Of a stretch of 5,156 nucleotides of DNA, positions 4,883 to 5,156 are shown in pieces. How positions within the stretch are numbered: the first letter of the stretch is position 1; each line of letters begins with the position of its first letter. The DNA lies in contig USKH01000098.1 in assembly GCA_900555125.1 (NCBI GenBank), positions 1 through 5,156 of the forward strand, in the 5' to 3' direction. A model generated the notes under the pieces. That model was not told where the DNA came from. It worked only from the letters and a program-made list of their open reading frames with translations, and did not search any database. Source of the stretch: an uncultured Clostridium sp. (GTDB lineage Bacteria; Bacillota; Clostridia; Christensenellales; Pumilibacteraceae). The translations under genes and the position numbers were made by a program.

Positions 4883-5047
4883 GTTTTTTCCTCCGTGTTG
4901 TGAAATTTTGTTTTGAATTGCTTGAAAAACGCAATATACGAATAATTTTCGTATTATTTGGCTGCAAATCAGAATTTTTGTGCTTATATTTCTTGCAGGT
5001 AAATAATTCGGCAAAAATTATACCGATATTGATTATTGCATATTATA
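4883..5047 (-). promoter_or_regulatory. Long 5' leader of the 254-residue protein gene
   Basis: If transcription starts about 8 nt past the -10 box, the untranslated leader is near 165 nt. It contains an inverted repeat, ATACGAA (4936-4942) with TTCGTAT (4948-4954), and a shorter ATTGC/GCAAT pair (4917-4921, 4931-4935) just before the ribosome binding site. I do not match it to any known riboswitch class, and the stems are A+T-rich. Confidence 0.35.
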
Positions 5048-5054
5048 TATCTTT

Positions 5055-5084
5055 ATATTAACACAGAAAGATTGTTTTTGTCAA
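5055..5084 (-). promoter_or_regulatory. Sigma-A type promoter for the 254-residue protein gene
   Basis: On the minus strand TTGACA (5084-5079) is consensus and TAATAT (5060-5055) follows after an 18-bp spacer. The alternative hexamer TTAATA gives 17 bp. The flanking DNA is A+T-rich, as expected for a strong clostridial promoter. Confidence 0.7.
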
Positions 5085-5155
5085 GTTTTGAAGTCGTATT
5101 TTCTCTTGGAAAAAGCTTTTTTCAAAGCGGAAAAAGCCGTTATTTTGCCCGAAAA
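5081..5155 (-). CDS. Possible 3' end of an upstream gene
   Basis: From the window edge one minus-strand frame stays open for 24 codons and ends with TGA at 5083-5081; the encoded tail reads AFSALKKAFSKRKYDFKT, plausible for a helical, basic C-terminus. The stop would overlap the -35 box of the promoter at 5055-5084. Another minus frame is also open here (to a stop near 5058), so the choice is weak, and the whole stretch may be non-coding. Confidence 0.25.
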   Translation of the reverse strand, partial: FSGKITAFSALKKAFSKRKYDFKT

Positions 5156-5156
5156 C

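Noticed and set aside
4883..5014. N-terminal extension of the 254-residue protein to 5014
   Set aside because: It would need a TTG start without Shine-Dalgarno, while the ATG at 4882 has GGAGG at ideal spacing.

Overview
The window looks like a chromosomal piece of an uncultured Bacillota (Clostridia-type) bacterium, probably from a gut or other anaerobic community. The signs are strong AGGAG-type Shine-Dalgarno sites, TTGACA/TATAAT promoters, A+T-rich intergenic DNA, and small hairpin repeats of a kind I recognise from Clostridia metagenome assemblies. This placement is inference; the window holds no marker gene.

Layout. Positions 1-545 carry no gene. They are a mosaic of short palindromic repeat modules, most of it (4-480) bracketed by a perfect 12-bp inverted repeat. 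Next comes a divergent two-gene module in A+T-rich DNA: a small XRE-type DNA-binding protein (546-791, minus) and a single-pass membrane protein with an extracytoplasmic domain resembling DUF4352 (929-1552, plus). Between them lies a near-consensus promoter for the membrane protein with two 16-bp palindromic sites centred 20 bp apart, one covering the -35 box. The simplest reading is that the small regulator represses the membrane protein gene.

Convergent with that gene is a GH36 (clan GH-D) alpha-galactosidase-type enzyme (1633-3588, minus), the only gene here with a confident enzymatic role. It is monocistronic, has a clear intrinsic terminator, and its likely -10 box is embedded in a 21-bp inverted repeat, which suggests control by an unidentified sugar-responsive repressor. 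Positions 3589-4117 hold that promoter and a second, shorter copy of the repeat mosaic, with modules in the same order as at 1-480.

The last gene (4118-4882, minus) encodes a 254-residue soluble protein that I do not recognise. It has a cysteine cluster followed by a very basic patch, and it is preceded by a strong promoter and a leader of about 165 nt. Positions 5081-5155 may hold the 3' end of a further gene. Apart from the divergent pair, nothing in the sequence ties these genes into a common pathway. I see no CRISPR array, transposase, rRNA or tRNA.
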